Below, one piece after another: positions 42,235-49,176 of a DNA stretch of 64,000 bases (positions are counted from its first letter, which is position 1; each line of letters starts with the position of its first letter). Position numbers and translations under genes: made by a program. The notes below the pieces were generated by a model that ran no database searches, was not told where the DNA came from, and saw only the letters and a list, made by a program, of their open reading frames with translations. The stretch spans positions 620,001-684,000 of the forward strand of contig CAVPYB010000012.1 in the NCBI GenBank assembly GCA_963709875.1. The letters are read 5' to 3'. Source of the stretch: JAQBDA01 sp963709875. Its GTDB lineage: Bacteria > Chloroflexota > Anaerolineae > Anaerolineales > UBA4823.

Positions 42235-42359
42235 GATAGGACTTACACAGCTGGCGGGAGGTTGGGGGGTGATTTGGCGGGCGGCGCCCGCCCTAACACA
42301 CCCTTAGCCCCCTGACCGGTGGAACTCCTATGAGATTATCTACAGCTACAGAGGTGTTC

Positions 42360-44009
42360 ATGCCTTACCCGACTGACATATCCGAGTCGATGAAGAAAGT
42401 GGAAGCAACTCGTGCGGGACGCGTGCAGCAGAGCTTCCCGCGGCTGGAACCAGAGCAACGCCAGCAGATCCTGGAGAGCTTCCACCCCGACTATATCCGG
42501 GAAGCCTTCGGCGAGCTGTGCCTGGGAGCCAACCAGGGCCAGCGCGCCCCGGTCGAGCTGGTGGAGGCGCTGCAGGCACCCTCGCCGGTCGATCCGAAGA
42601 GCGATTTGCTGCGCCGGCCGTTCAGCGCCGAATGCGACGTGCTGGTGATCGGCGGCGGCGGCGCGGGCGCATCTGCGGCGCTGATGGCACACGCCAGCGG
42701 GGCGGACGTGCTGCTGACCACCAAGCTGCGCTTCGGCGATGCCAACACCATGATGGCACAGGGCGGCATCCAGGCCGCCGATAAGCAGAACGACTCGCCT
42801 TCCATCCACTACCTGGACGTGATCGGCGGAGGCGGCTTCAGCAACGACCCCGACCTGGTGGAAGCGCTGGTGAACGATGCCCCGGAGGTGATCGCCTGGC
42901 TGGAGGGGTTGGGCACCATGTTCGATAAAGAGCCGGACGGCACCATGCGCTCTATCCACGGGGGCGGCACCTCGCGCAAGCGCATGCACGCGGCGCGCGA
43001 TTACACCGGCGCCGAGATCATGCGCACGCTGCGCGACGAGGTGCGCTCGCAGGCCGGCTCGACCAACGGGAGGGGCGGGTCGATCCGCATCTGGGAGTTC
43101 CGCCCAGCCGTCGAGCTGCTGCTGGACGAGCAGGGGCAGGCAGCCGGCGCGCTGCTGCAAGACCTGGATACCGGGCGCTGGATGAGCGTGCGGGCAAAGG
43201 CTGTGATCGTCGCCACCGGCGGCAGCGGGCGGCTGCACTACCAGGGCTTCCCGACCACCAACCACTACGGCGCGACCGGCGACGGGCTGGTGCTGGCCTA
43301 CCGCATCGGGGCGCGGCTGTCTTTCATCGACACGATGCAGTACCACCCGACCGGGGCGGCCTACCCGGAGCAGATCCTGGGGCAGTTGGTGACCGAGAAG
43401 GTGCGCGGCCTGGGCGCGCAGGTGTGCAACTCGGAGGGGGAGCAGTTCGTCTTCCCGCTGGAGACGCGGGATGTCGAATCGGCGGCTTTTATCCGCGAGT
43501 GCCGCCAGCGAGGGCTGGGGCTGACCACGCCCAGCGGTCAGCCGGCGGTCTGGCTGGACGCGCCGCTGATCGACCTGATCCACGGGGCGGGCACCATCGC
43601 CCGCGAGCTGCCCGCCATGGTGCGCCAGTACCGGCGCTTCGGCATCGATATGACCAAGGAGCCGATCCTGGTCTACCCGACCCTGCACTACCAGAACGGC
43701 GGGGTCGCCATCCTACCGGACGGCAGCACGGAGATTGGCGGGCTGTATATCGCCGGGGAGGCCGCCGGCGGCATCCACGGGCGCAACCGGCTGATGGGCA
43801 ACAGCCTGCTGGATATCTGCGTCTTCGGGCGCCGCGCCGGGACGGCAGCCGCCGATTGGGCGCAGGAGCGCCCGCCGGGCGTGCCCAGCCTGGCGCACGT
43901 CGAACGCTGGGAGGGGCTGCGCCGGGAAGCAGGGCTGGGCGAAGGGACGCCTTCGCCGGTGCTGCTGCCCGATTACACTCGTCATGAGAGCGATATCAGC
44001 TCGGGATAA
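42360..44009 (+). CDS. Fumarate reductase/succinate dehydrogenase-type flavoprotein (SdhA/FrdA-like)
   Basis: The 549-residue protein has an FAD fold (VLVIGGGGAGASAAL, about residue 95), TMMAQGGIQAA, and a capping domain. The dicarboxylate-site residues of the family are conserved: TEKVRGLG (Glu and Arg), LHYQNGGV (His) and GRNRLMGNS (Arg). Where SdhA has the histidine that binds FAD covalently, this protein reads ANT, so FAD is non-covalent as in soluble fumarate reductases and L-aspartate oxidase. An N-terminal helical extension of about 80 residues is unusual. The start at 42360 has AGAGGTG upstream. With the SdhB-like gene at 39348 it likely forms a soluble fumarate reductase or related enzyme. 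Confidence 0.86.
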   Translation: MPYPTDISESMKKVEATRAGRVQQSFPRLEPEQRQQILESFHPDYIREAFGELCLGANQGQRAPVELVEALQAPSPVDPKSDLLRRPFSAECDVLVIGGGGAGASAALMAHASGADVLLTTKLRFGDANTMMAQGGIQAADKQNDSPSIHYLDVIGGGGFSNDPDLVEALVNDAPEVIAWLEGLGTMFDKEPDGTMRSIHGGGTSRKRMHAARDYTGAEIMRTLRDEVRSQAGSTNGRGGSIRIWEFRPAVELLLDEQGQAAGALLQDLDTGRWMSVRAKAVIVATGGSGRLHYQGFPTTNHYGATGDGLVLAYRIGARLSFIDTMQYHPTGAAYPEQILGQLVTEKVRGLGAQVCNSEGEQFVFPLETRDVESAAFIRECRQRGLGLTTPSGQPAVWLDAPLIDLIHGAGTIARELPAMVRQYRRFGIDMTKEPILVYPTLHYQNGGVAILPDGSTEIGGLYIAGEAAGGIHGRNRLMGNSLLDICVFGRRAGTAAADWAQERPPGVPSLAHVERWEGLRREAGLGEGTPSPVLLPDYTRHESDISSG

Positions 44010-44083
44010 GGGATTCTTGGGGGTGTTTTGCAGGGCTGCCAATAATGGCAGTGTTGGTTCGCCATTGGATATGGAGGTGTGAA

Positions 44084-44332
44084 ATGTCCGAGAATCCAAA
44101 TGTCGATCCGCAGGACATCGACCGCTGCGAAGCGGATGGCCCACAATCAACCCTGGAACGGATGCTGATCGAAACCTACCTGGAAGGCAAAGGCTACAGC
44201 CTGGAAAGTTTGAAGGAGCTGCCCCCTGAGCAGGCCCGGCAGCTGATGCAAGAAGCCTGCAGCTATGCTTCCATGAAGCTGGCGGAGGTGGAGTCAAAAG
44301 CCCGGTTCCGCCAGGATATTCACTATGAGTAA
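44084..44332 (+). CDS. Small acidic hypothetical protein at the end of the redox operon
   Basis: The 82 residues are charged and helical (LERMLIETYLEGKGYSLESL, then EQARQLMQEACSYASMKLAEV) without cysteine clusters or membrane segments. ATG 44084 follows GGAGGTG by a short spacer; the open frame extends 39 bases upstream without a binding site. It lies 75 bases after the SdhA-like gene on the same strand and is followed by an intergenic palindrome that probably marks the operon end. It is not recognised; an assembly factor or small subunit is possible, without direct evidence. Confidence 0.65.
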   Translation: MSENPNVDPQDIDRCEADGPQSTLERMLIETYLEGKGYSLESLKELPPEQARQLMQEACSYASMKLAEVESKARFRQDIHYE

Positions 44333-44339
44333 GCGTCCG

Positions 44340-44458
44340 CTGTCATTGCGAACGGAGCGCAGGTTCCGCTCTTTGGAACGCAGCGAAGTGAAGCAATCTC
44401 AGGGATACAGGAGGTGGGATTGCTTCAGTCGCAAAGTACGCTCCTTCGCAATGACGGG
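44340..44458. repeat. Interspersed palindromic repeat (TCATTGCGA...TCGCAATGA type)
   Basis: The arms tgtcattgcgaacggagcg and cgctccttcgcaatgacgg sit at the ends, and inner arms gaagcaatctc and gggattgcttc face each other. This element type is scattered between genes in many environmental genomes. It probably also closes the redox operon. Together with the promoter and RNA candidate it fills the gap 44333-44800. Confidence 0.75.
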
Positions 44459-44533
44459 TGGGGAAAAGCGCCTGGAGTGACATTCTGCGCATTTTTCCCA
44501 TCGCGCGAGCGCCCAAAGGTGATTTTAGACACT

Positions 44534-44562
44534 TTGAAACAAGCGGTGCAGATTGCTATAAT
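44534..44562 (+). promoter_or_regulatory. Strong sigma-70-type promoter
   Basis: TTGAAA (44534-44539), a 17-base spacer, and TATAAT (44557-44562). It is one of the two best matches to the housekeeping consensus noted in this window. Transcription should start near 44569, more than 230 bases before the malic enzyme start codon. Confidence 0.7.
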
Positions 44563-44568
44563 CAAAGT

Positions 44569-44748
44569 ACGCGCCGGGAGCAATGCCTTGTCGCCTGATC
44601 GCATCGCTGCTATCTTCAAACATCATGGCAGGTGCCGGTGTTGGCACCCGGCGCGGCCCCTTACCACCTGCGTTCGATCCAGGAGGCCAATATCGATACT
44701 TGTGTTAGCAAGCGCCCTTTCTGCATCCATGCAGCAGGGCGATTTTTA
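44569..44748 (+). ncRNA. Candidate structured RNA (6S-like or leader RNA)
   Basis: A region of about 180 bases without an ORF lies between a consensus promoter and a strong hairpin with a T run. GCCT, CCTG and ATCG in the 5' half can pair in order with CGAT, CAGG and AGGC in the 3' half. Inside this lies a large 5' side bubble and then a terminal stem GCAGGTG/CACCTGC capped by a CCGGTG/CACCCGG hairpin. A long bulged rod with a central bubble recalls 6S RNA. A cis-acting leader of the malic enzyme gene is the alternative. No family-specific sequence motif was recognised. Confidence 0.4.
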
Positions 44749-44750
44749 TT
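44713..44750 (+). terminator. Intrinsic terminator/attenuator before the malic enzyme gene
   Basis: CGCCCT (44713-44718) pairs with AGGGCG (44736-44741) and CTGCAT (44721-44726) with ATGCAG (44729-44734), followed by TTTTTATT. It would end the RNA started at about 44569, or attenuate transcription into the malic enzyme gene. Confidence 0.75.
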
Positions 44751-44800
44751 AATCGTTGGGGGGAGGCTTATCACCTGCCCCAACTAATTGGAGGTCCAAT

Positions 44801-45649
44801 ATGCTGCAAGACAAACCGAGGCTGAGCGTGGAAGAGCTGCTCGCGAAAGCGACCAAGCCCTCAGCCGATGCAATGCTGCTGCATCCATTCTACCGGGGGA
44901 AGGTGGAGACCGCGCTGAAGTGCACCGTGCGCGATTTCAACGACTTTGCCATCTGGTACACACCCGGGGTGGCAGCCCCCTGCAAGGCTATCGAAGCCGA
45001 CCCGGAGCTGGTCTACGAGTACACCAACAAGTGGAACACGGTGGCGGTGGTCAGCGACGGCACGCGCGTGCTGGGGCTGGGCGATATCGGCCCGAAAGCC
45101 GGCCTGCCGGTGATGGAAGGCAAGGCGCTGCTGTACAAATACCTGGGCGGGGTGGACGGCGTGCCGATCATGCTGGACACCAAAGACCCGGACGCGATCA
45201 TCAACACCGTGCTGATGCTGCAGCCGGGGTTTGGCGGCGTCAACCTGGAGGATCATCTCGCAGCCCAAGTGCTTCCGCATCCTGGATACGCTGCGCGAGA
45301 AAGCCGAGATCCCGGTCTGGCACGACGACCAGCAGGGCACGGCGACCGTCACCCTGGCGGCGCTGATCAATGCCCTGAAGGTAGTCGGCAAGAAGATGGA
45401 CGAGGTGAGCATCGCCTTCATCGGCAGCGGCGCATCCAACGTGGCCTGCTCGCGGCTGATCTTCGGCTGGGGCGCCGACCCGGCGCAGCTGCTTTATGGT
45501 CGACAGCAAGGGCATCCTGGGGGTGCATCGCAAAGACCTGGAGATGCGCAAGGCCGAGTACGTCGACAAGTGGCACCTGTGCCAGATCACCAACGCCGAA
45601 GGGCGCCAGGGCGATATCCCCGACGCCATGCAGGGCGCGGATGTGGTGA
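44801..45649 (+). CDS. Malic enzyme, first part (frameshifted)
   Basis: NAD(P)-dependent malic enzyme converts malate to pyruvate and CO2. This frame encodes the N-terminal domain: FYRGKVETALKC, IWYTPGVAAPC, NKWNTVAVVSDGTRVLGLGDIG and MEGKALLYKYLGGVDGVPI, up to GGVNLED at base 45253. An extra base at 45254 then shifts the real sequence into the third frame (ISQPKCFRILDTL...PVWHDDQQGTATVTL...AFIGSGASNVAC) until about 45494. A second extra base (T run 45493-45495) moves it into the frame of the next entry. Beyond 45254 this frame is not authentic. ATG 44801 follows GGAGG, and a GTTGGGG/CCCCAAC hairpin (44755-44785) stands just before it. Confidence 0.83.
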   Translation: MLQDKPRLSVEELLAKATKPSADAMLLHPFYRGKVETALKCTVRDFNDFAIWYTPGVAAPCKAIEADPELVYEYTNKWNTVAVVSDGTRVLGLGDIGPKAGLPVMEGKALLYKYLGGVDGVPIMLDTKDPDAIINTVLMLQPGFGGVNLEDHLAAQVLPHPGYAARESRDPGLARRPAGHGDRHPGGADQCPEGSRQEDGRGEHRLHRQRRIQRGLLAADLRLGRRPGAAALWSTARASWGCIAKTWRCARPSTSTSGTCARSPTPKGARAISPTPCRARMW

Positions 45650-46164
45650 TCGGGCTCTCACGCTCGGGACCTGGGGTGATCCTGCCGGAGTGGGTGAGGG
45701 GCATGGCGAAGGACGCGATCGTCTTCGCCTGCGCCAACCCGGTGCCGGAGATCTGGCCCTGGGAGGCCAAGGAGGCCGGGGCGGCGGTGGTCGCCACCGG
45801 GCGCTCAGACTTCGACAACCAGGTCAACAACTCGCTGGGCTTCCCGGGCATCTTCCGCGGCACGCTGGACGTGCGCGCCCGCACCATCACCGACGAGATG
45901 TGCTTCGCGGCAGCCAAAGCGCTGGCCGACCACGTCGGCGACCGGCTGGCCCCGGACTTCATCCTGCCCACTATGGACGACTGGGAGGTGTTCCCGCGCG
46001 AGGCGGCTGCCGTGGGCATGAAAGCCCAAGAGCAGGGGCTGGCACGGCTCAGCCTGAGCTACGACGAGCTGCTGGAGAAGGCCAGGACGATCATCGGGCG
46101 CTCGCGCGACCTGACCCATATGATGATGGAGCAGGGATTCATTGCTGAGGCACCTGAAGGATAG
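45496..46164 (+). CDS. Malic enzyme, C-terminal part after two frameshifts
   Basis: The frame opens with VDSKGILGVHRKDLE, the end of the NAD-binding Rossmann domain of malic enzyme. It continues with ADVVIGLSRSGPGVI, IVFACANPVPEIWP, DFDNQVNNSLGFPGIFRG (residues near the active site) and a normal C-terminus. With the first part and the middle segment in the third frame (45255-45494) the complete enzyme would be about 454 residues, the usual length of the bacterial short form. No ribosome binding site precedes 45496, so this is not a separate gene. All expected motifs survive, which favours consensus error over a decayed gene. Confidence 0.83.
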   Translation: MVDSKGILGVHRKDLEMRKAEYVDKWHLCQITNAEGRQGDIPDAMQGADVVIGLSRSGPGVILPEWVRGMAKDAIVFACANPVPEIWPWEAKEAGAAVVATGRSDFDNQVNNSLGFPGIFRGTLDVRARTITDEMCFAAAKALADHVGDRLAPDFILPTMDDWEVFPREAAAVGMKAQEQGLARLSLSYDELLEKARTIIGRSRDLTHMMMEQGFIAEAPEG

Positions 46165-46220
46165 ACCGCGGACGACAGACGGCAGAGCGCGTCGCGGCAA
46201 GCAACGGTCGCAAGCGACGG
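46164..46220. repeat. Dispersed GC-rich intergenic repeat, copy downstream of malic enzyme
   Basis: The block gaccgcggacgacagacgg, followed by alternating GTCGC/GCGAC words, is related to the copies at 1759-1822 and 2261-2309. Confidence 0.5.
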
Positions 46221-46285
46221 ACCACTTATTTTATGACTACTCTCTATTCACTAATCTCTACGCTCGAATACTTACGAGGTGAAAT

Positions 46286-47191
46286 ATGTATGACTTGATC
46301 ATTATCGGTGGGGGACCGGCCGGGCTGACCGCCGCCGTGTACGCTATCCGCAAGCGCATTAACGTGCTGCTGATCTCCAAGGACCTGGGCGGCAAGACCA
46401 ACTACCGCCTGGCGCTGCCCTGGGTGGAGGATTACCAGGTGATCCGCGGCCTGGAGATCGTCAATAAATTCAAGAGCGAGCTGGAATACCTGAAGTTCGC
46501 CCGCCATATGGACAGCGTCGAGCACGTCGAGCAGGAGGGCGAGAGCTTCGCCGTGCACACCAAACAGGGTGATAAGTTCGACGCCCGGGCGCTGGTGGTG
46601 GCCAGCGGCACGCGCCAGAAGCTTATGGGTGTGCCCGGCGAGAAGGACTTCATCATGCGCGGCCTGTGCTATTCGGCGCTGAGCTACGCGCCGCTGTTCA
46701 TCGACAAGCAGACCGCGGTGATCGGTGACAGCGAGCTGGCGCTGCGCTCGACCGCCGAGCTGGCCACGGTCGCCAAACACGTCACCCTGATCGGGCCCAC
46801 CCGCCCGGCGCTCGAATCGCCGCTGGGGGGCAAGCTGCGCGTCTCCAGCAACGTCACCATCCACGAGGGCTACCAGGTAGTGGAGGTTCAGGGCAACGGC
46901 TACGCCGAGCGGCTGCTGGTGCAGTCGCCCTCCGGCGAGCAGCAGACCATCACCGCCGACGGCACTTTCGTCGAGCTGGGCCTGACGCCCAACACGCAGA
47001 TGGTGGCCGGGCTGGTGGACCTGGACCCGGAGGGCAGGGTCAAGGTGGACTGCATGGCCGCCACCAGCCGTCCGGGGGTGTTCGCCGCGGGGGACGTGAC
47101 CACCAACTACGCCGAGCAGGTGCTGATCGCGGTGGGCGAGGGCGCCAAGGCGGCCCTGAGCGCGTACGAGTATTTGCTGCCGGCGCTGTAG
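46286..47191 (+). CDS. Thioredoxin-reductase-like flavoprotein without redox cysteines
   Basis: The 301-residue protein has an FAD motif IIGGGPAGLTAAVYA, a central NAD(P) domain (TAVIGDSELALRSTAEL, about residue 145) and the C-terminal FAD motif GVFAAGDVTTNYAEQVLIAVGEG in truncated form, as in TrxB. At the place of the CxxC that defines thioredoxin reductase it reads CYSALSYAP, that is SxxS, so it cannot reduce thioredoxin by disulfide exchange. It probably belongs to the TrxR-like ferredoxin:NAD(P) oxidoreductase or unknown-acceptor branch. It is monocistronic, with GAGGTG before the ATG and a perfect terminator after it. Confidence 0.85.
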   Translation: MYDLIIIGGGPAGLTAAVYAIRKRINVLLISKDLGGKTNYRLALPWVEDYQVIRGLEIVNKFKSELEYLKFARHMDSVEHVEQEGESFAVHTKQGDKFDARALVVASGTRQKLMGVPGEKDFIMRGLCYSALSYAPLFIDKQTAVIGDSELALRSTAELATVAKHVTLIGPTRPALESPLGGKLRVSSNVTIHEGYQVVEVQGNGYAERLLVQSPSGEQQTITADGTFVELGLTPNTQMVAGLVDLDPEGRVKVDCMAATSRPGVFAAGDVTTNYAEQVLIAVGEGAKAALSAYEYLLPAL

Positions 47192-47214
47192 GGATGGAAT
47201 TTAATGGGAAGAGG

Positions 47215-47242
47215 ATGCCCCCGCGATGCGGGGGCATTTTTT
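47215..47242 (+). terminator. Rho-independent terminator
   Basis: ATGCCCCCGC (47215-47224), loop GAT, GCGGGGGCAT (47228-47237), then a T run to 47242. It ends the flavoprotein gene. Confidence 0.92.
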
Positions 47243-47413
47243 ATGAGTCAGCGAATAAAAACCAGGGAATAAGGGAGAGAAGAAAAGGGGGAGTCCGCGG
47301 ATGCGTGCGAATGGACGCCAATTTGCTGCTGCCTGAGCATGAATCTCCTGGGAATAATGGAACTGATTGTATAATTGGGACACAAACCGAATCTTACCAG
47401 TGAGGCTACACGG

Positions 47414-47629
47414 ATGGACAGACAGCAAGTGCAGGCCTATCTCGACCGGTACCGAGCGGTGGAAGCCATTGAGGTGGAGCAGAACCGGGCTGCGTCAGTG
47501 GAATGGAAGTGGCAGCAGCTCAACCATTTATACAGGCTCGCCCTGGGAATGGGCCTGCAGCTCGAGGCGGACCAGGAGGACGAGCATCTCGTCTGGCAGC
47601 GCTGGGCTGCCCTCAAGAGAATTCGATGA
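47414..47629 (+). CDS. Small partner protein of a nucleotidyltransferase module
   Basis: The 71 residues are helical and charged (QQVQAYLDRYRAVEAIEVEQ, then WQQLNHLYRLALGMGLQLEA and ending RWAALKRIR). ATG 47414 is preferred over the ORF start at 47375 because it follows the promoter-like TATAAT near 47369 and begins the conserved-looking helix. The stop overlaps the ATG of the nucleotidyltransferase gene (ATGA), so both are made together, as in toxin-antitoxin pairs. No DNA-binding motif is seen. The family is not recognised. Confidence 0.65.
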   Translation: MDRQQVQAYLDRYRAVEAIEVEQNRAASVEWKWQQLNHLYRLALGMGLQLEADQEDEHLVWQRWAALKRIR

Positions 47630-48216
47630 GCTCCCCAAATGAGCTCAGCCCTCTCCTGGAACCCCTCAAGGCCGTCCAGGAGCTCTTAAACCATTATCCA
47701 GGCAAGGGGATGATCATCGGTGGGATTGCAGCCTCTCTCCTGGGCCGGCCGCGCCTGACTGCTGATATCGATGCTGTGATCCTGCTCCCGGTCGAGTATA
47801 TCCCTCAATTGATACAAGCCGCTGTACGAGAGGGGCTTGAACCGCGCATCAACGAGGCAGGGGAATTTGCCCGCCGCAACCGCGTGTTGCTGCTCCGACA
47901 TGTCCGGACCGGCATCGGGGTGGATATATCCCTGGGTCTGCTGCCATTGGAAGTCGAAGCCATTGAGCGGAGCATAACCCATCGATTAGGGGACCTGTCT
48001 GTCAAACTGCCCACTCCCGAAGACCTGATCATCTTTAAGGCAATAGCCCATCGCCCGAGGGACCTGCTGGATATCCAGGCGGTAGCTGAAAACCAACCAG
48101 AACTTGATCGAAAAAGGATCGAAACCTGGGTTAAAGAATTTGCCCGGGTGATGGAGTCGCCAGAACTCTGGGAGGATATTGCCGGGTTATTGGGGGAGGA
48201 TCAATCCAGCTTGTGA
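47626..48216 (+). CDS. Nucleotidyltransferase-fold protein (AbiEii/DUF6036-like)
   Basis: The 196 residues carry a divergent nucleotidyltransferase motif, GGIAASLLGRPRLTADIDAVI (about residue 29), where the GG and the D-x-D acids fit metal and NTP binding. The further acid in VDISLGLLP and the PTPEDLIIFKAIAHRPRDLLDI block are typical of this group. Relatives include type IV toxin AbiEii and other tRNA- or protein-modifying nucleotidyltransferases. The four-base overlap with the small upstream gene suggests a two-gene toxin-antitoxin-like module. Biological activity is inferred only. Confidence 0.8.
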   Translation: MSSPNELSPLLEPLKAVQELLNHYPGKGMIIGGIAASLLGRPRLTADIDAVILLPVEYIPQLIQAAVREGLEPRINEAGEFARRNRVLLLRHVRTGIGVDISLGLLPLEVEAIERSITHRLGDLSVKLPTPEDLIIFKAIAHRPRDLLDIQAVAENQPELDRKRIETWVKEFARVMESPELWEDIAGLLGEDQSSL

Positions 48217-48344
48217 ACTGTACGTTCCTTAACCATAACGCCCTCACTCATATCTGACCTTTACCTCTCTCAGGATTGGAGAAGGAAGGAAGCCCAGGCT
48301 CCCCTCTCCCGATTTGTGAGAGGGCAAGCACCCGCTCTAAGGAA

Positions 48345-48935
48345 TGCGGCCTCAAGCTTAGAAATAGAATCGTTTGGACTTTCGGACACGGATTAAACGA
48401 AACATTCAGATTTACTGGCAGACATGAGACAATTCTCTGGTTTACTTGGAATACTACAGAATTTACCTTTAACCTAGACCCAATACGAGTACCTCAAAAA
48501 TATCCTGGAAAAAGAGCATATAGAGGTAGTAAAGCTGGACAATTATCCGGAAACCCTTTAGGAAAAAATCCAAGCGATGTCTGGGATATGCCTAATGTCA
48601 AGTCTAACCACCCAGAAAAAACCATACATCCATGTCAATTTCCAATTGGATTAGTTGAAAGATTTGTGCTCGGAGCAACAAATCCTGGAGACCTTGTTAT
48701 AGACCCGTACATGGGTGTTGGCTCAACTGCAATATCCGCGATTTTGCACGGGAGAAGGGCAGCAGGTGCAGACACAGAGAAAAATTATCTTGATATTGCG
48801 GAAAGCAGATTGTTAAAGGCTAGGTCGGGCGTACTAAAGTATCGAGATAGAGATAAACCAGTTTATGTTCCAAAACCTGATAGTAAGCTAGCGCGAATCC
48901 CGGATGAATGGATGGGGGAAAATGGCGAGGAATAG
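48345..48935 (+). pseudogene. C-terminal remnant of a DNA methyltransferase
   Basis: From about residue CGLKLRNRIVWTFGHG the sequence follows the C-terminal half of a beta-class N4/N6 DNA methyltransferase. It has FTGRHETILWFT, RVPQKYPGKRAYRG, KTIHPCQFPIGLVERF and the SAM-binding motif DPYMGVGSTAISA. The catalytic (D/N/S)PP(Y/W) motif and the first half are missing; the block begins abruptly after an intergenic repeat-like stretch. The DNA is visibly richer in A and T than its surroundings, a sign of transfer. The open frame extends back to 48276 with unrelated residues. It is most likely an inactive fragment left after insertion or deletion. Confidence 0.75.
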
Positions 48936-49176
48936 TATGTAATATCCGCAATAAAGACACTGAGATAGGACCAGCGCCCAACGGAAGCCACGCTACCAGA
49001 CAGGACCAGAGCCGGCTAGCATCCATCAACCCGGATCACACCAGCGAGCGAGGGAAGGCAAGCGTCCTGGACACCGTAACACCTGACACTCCCCTCCCTC
49101 CTATTGACTCTGCCTCCCACTCATTGTAAGATAACTTAACACCCCGTCCGTCCCACCAGTCCCACGGAGGCCACCC

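Noticed and set aside
42336..43688. Long antisense frame (450 codons) opposite the SdhA-like gene.
   Set aside because: It is a shadow produced by high-GC codon use; its composition (Gln, Arg, His-rich) has no family motif.
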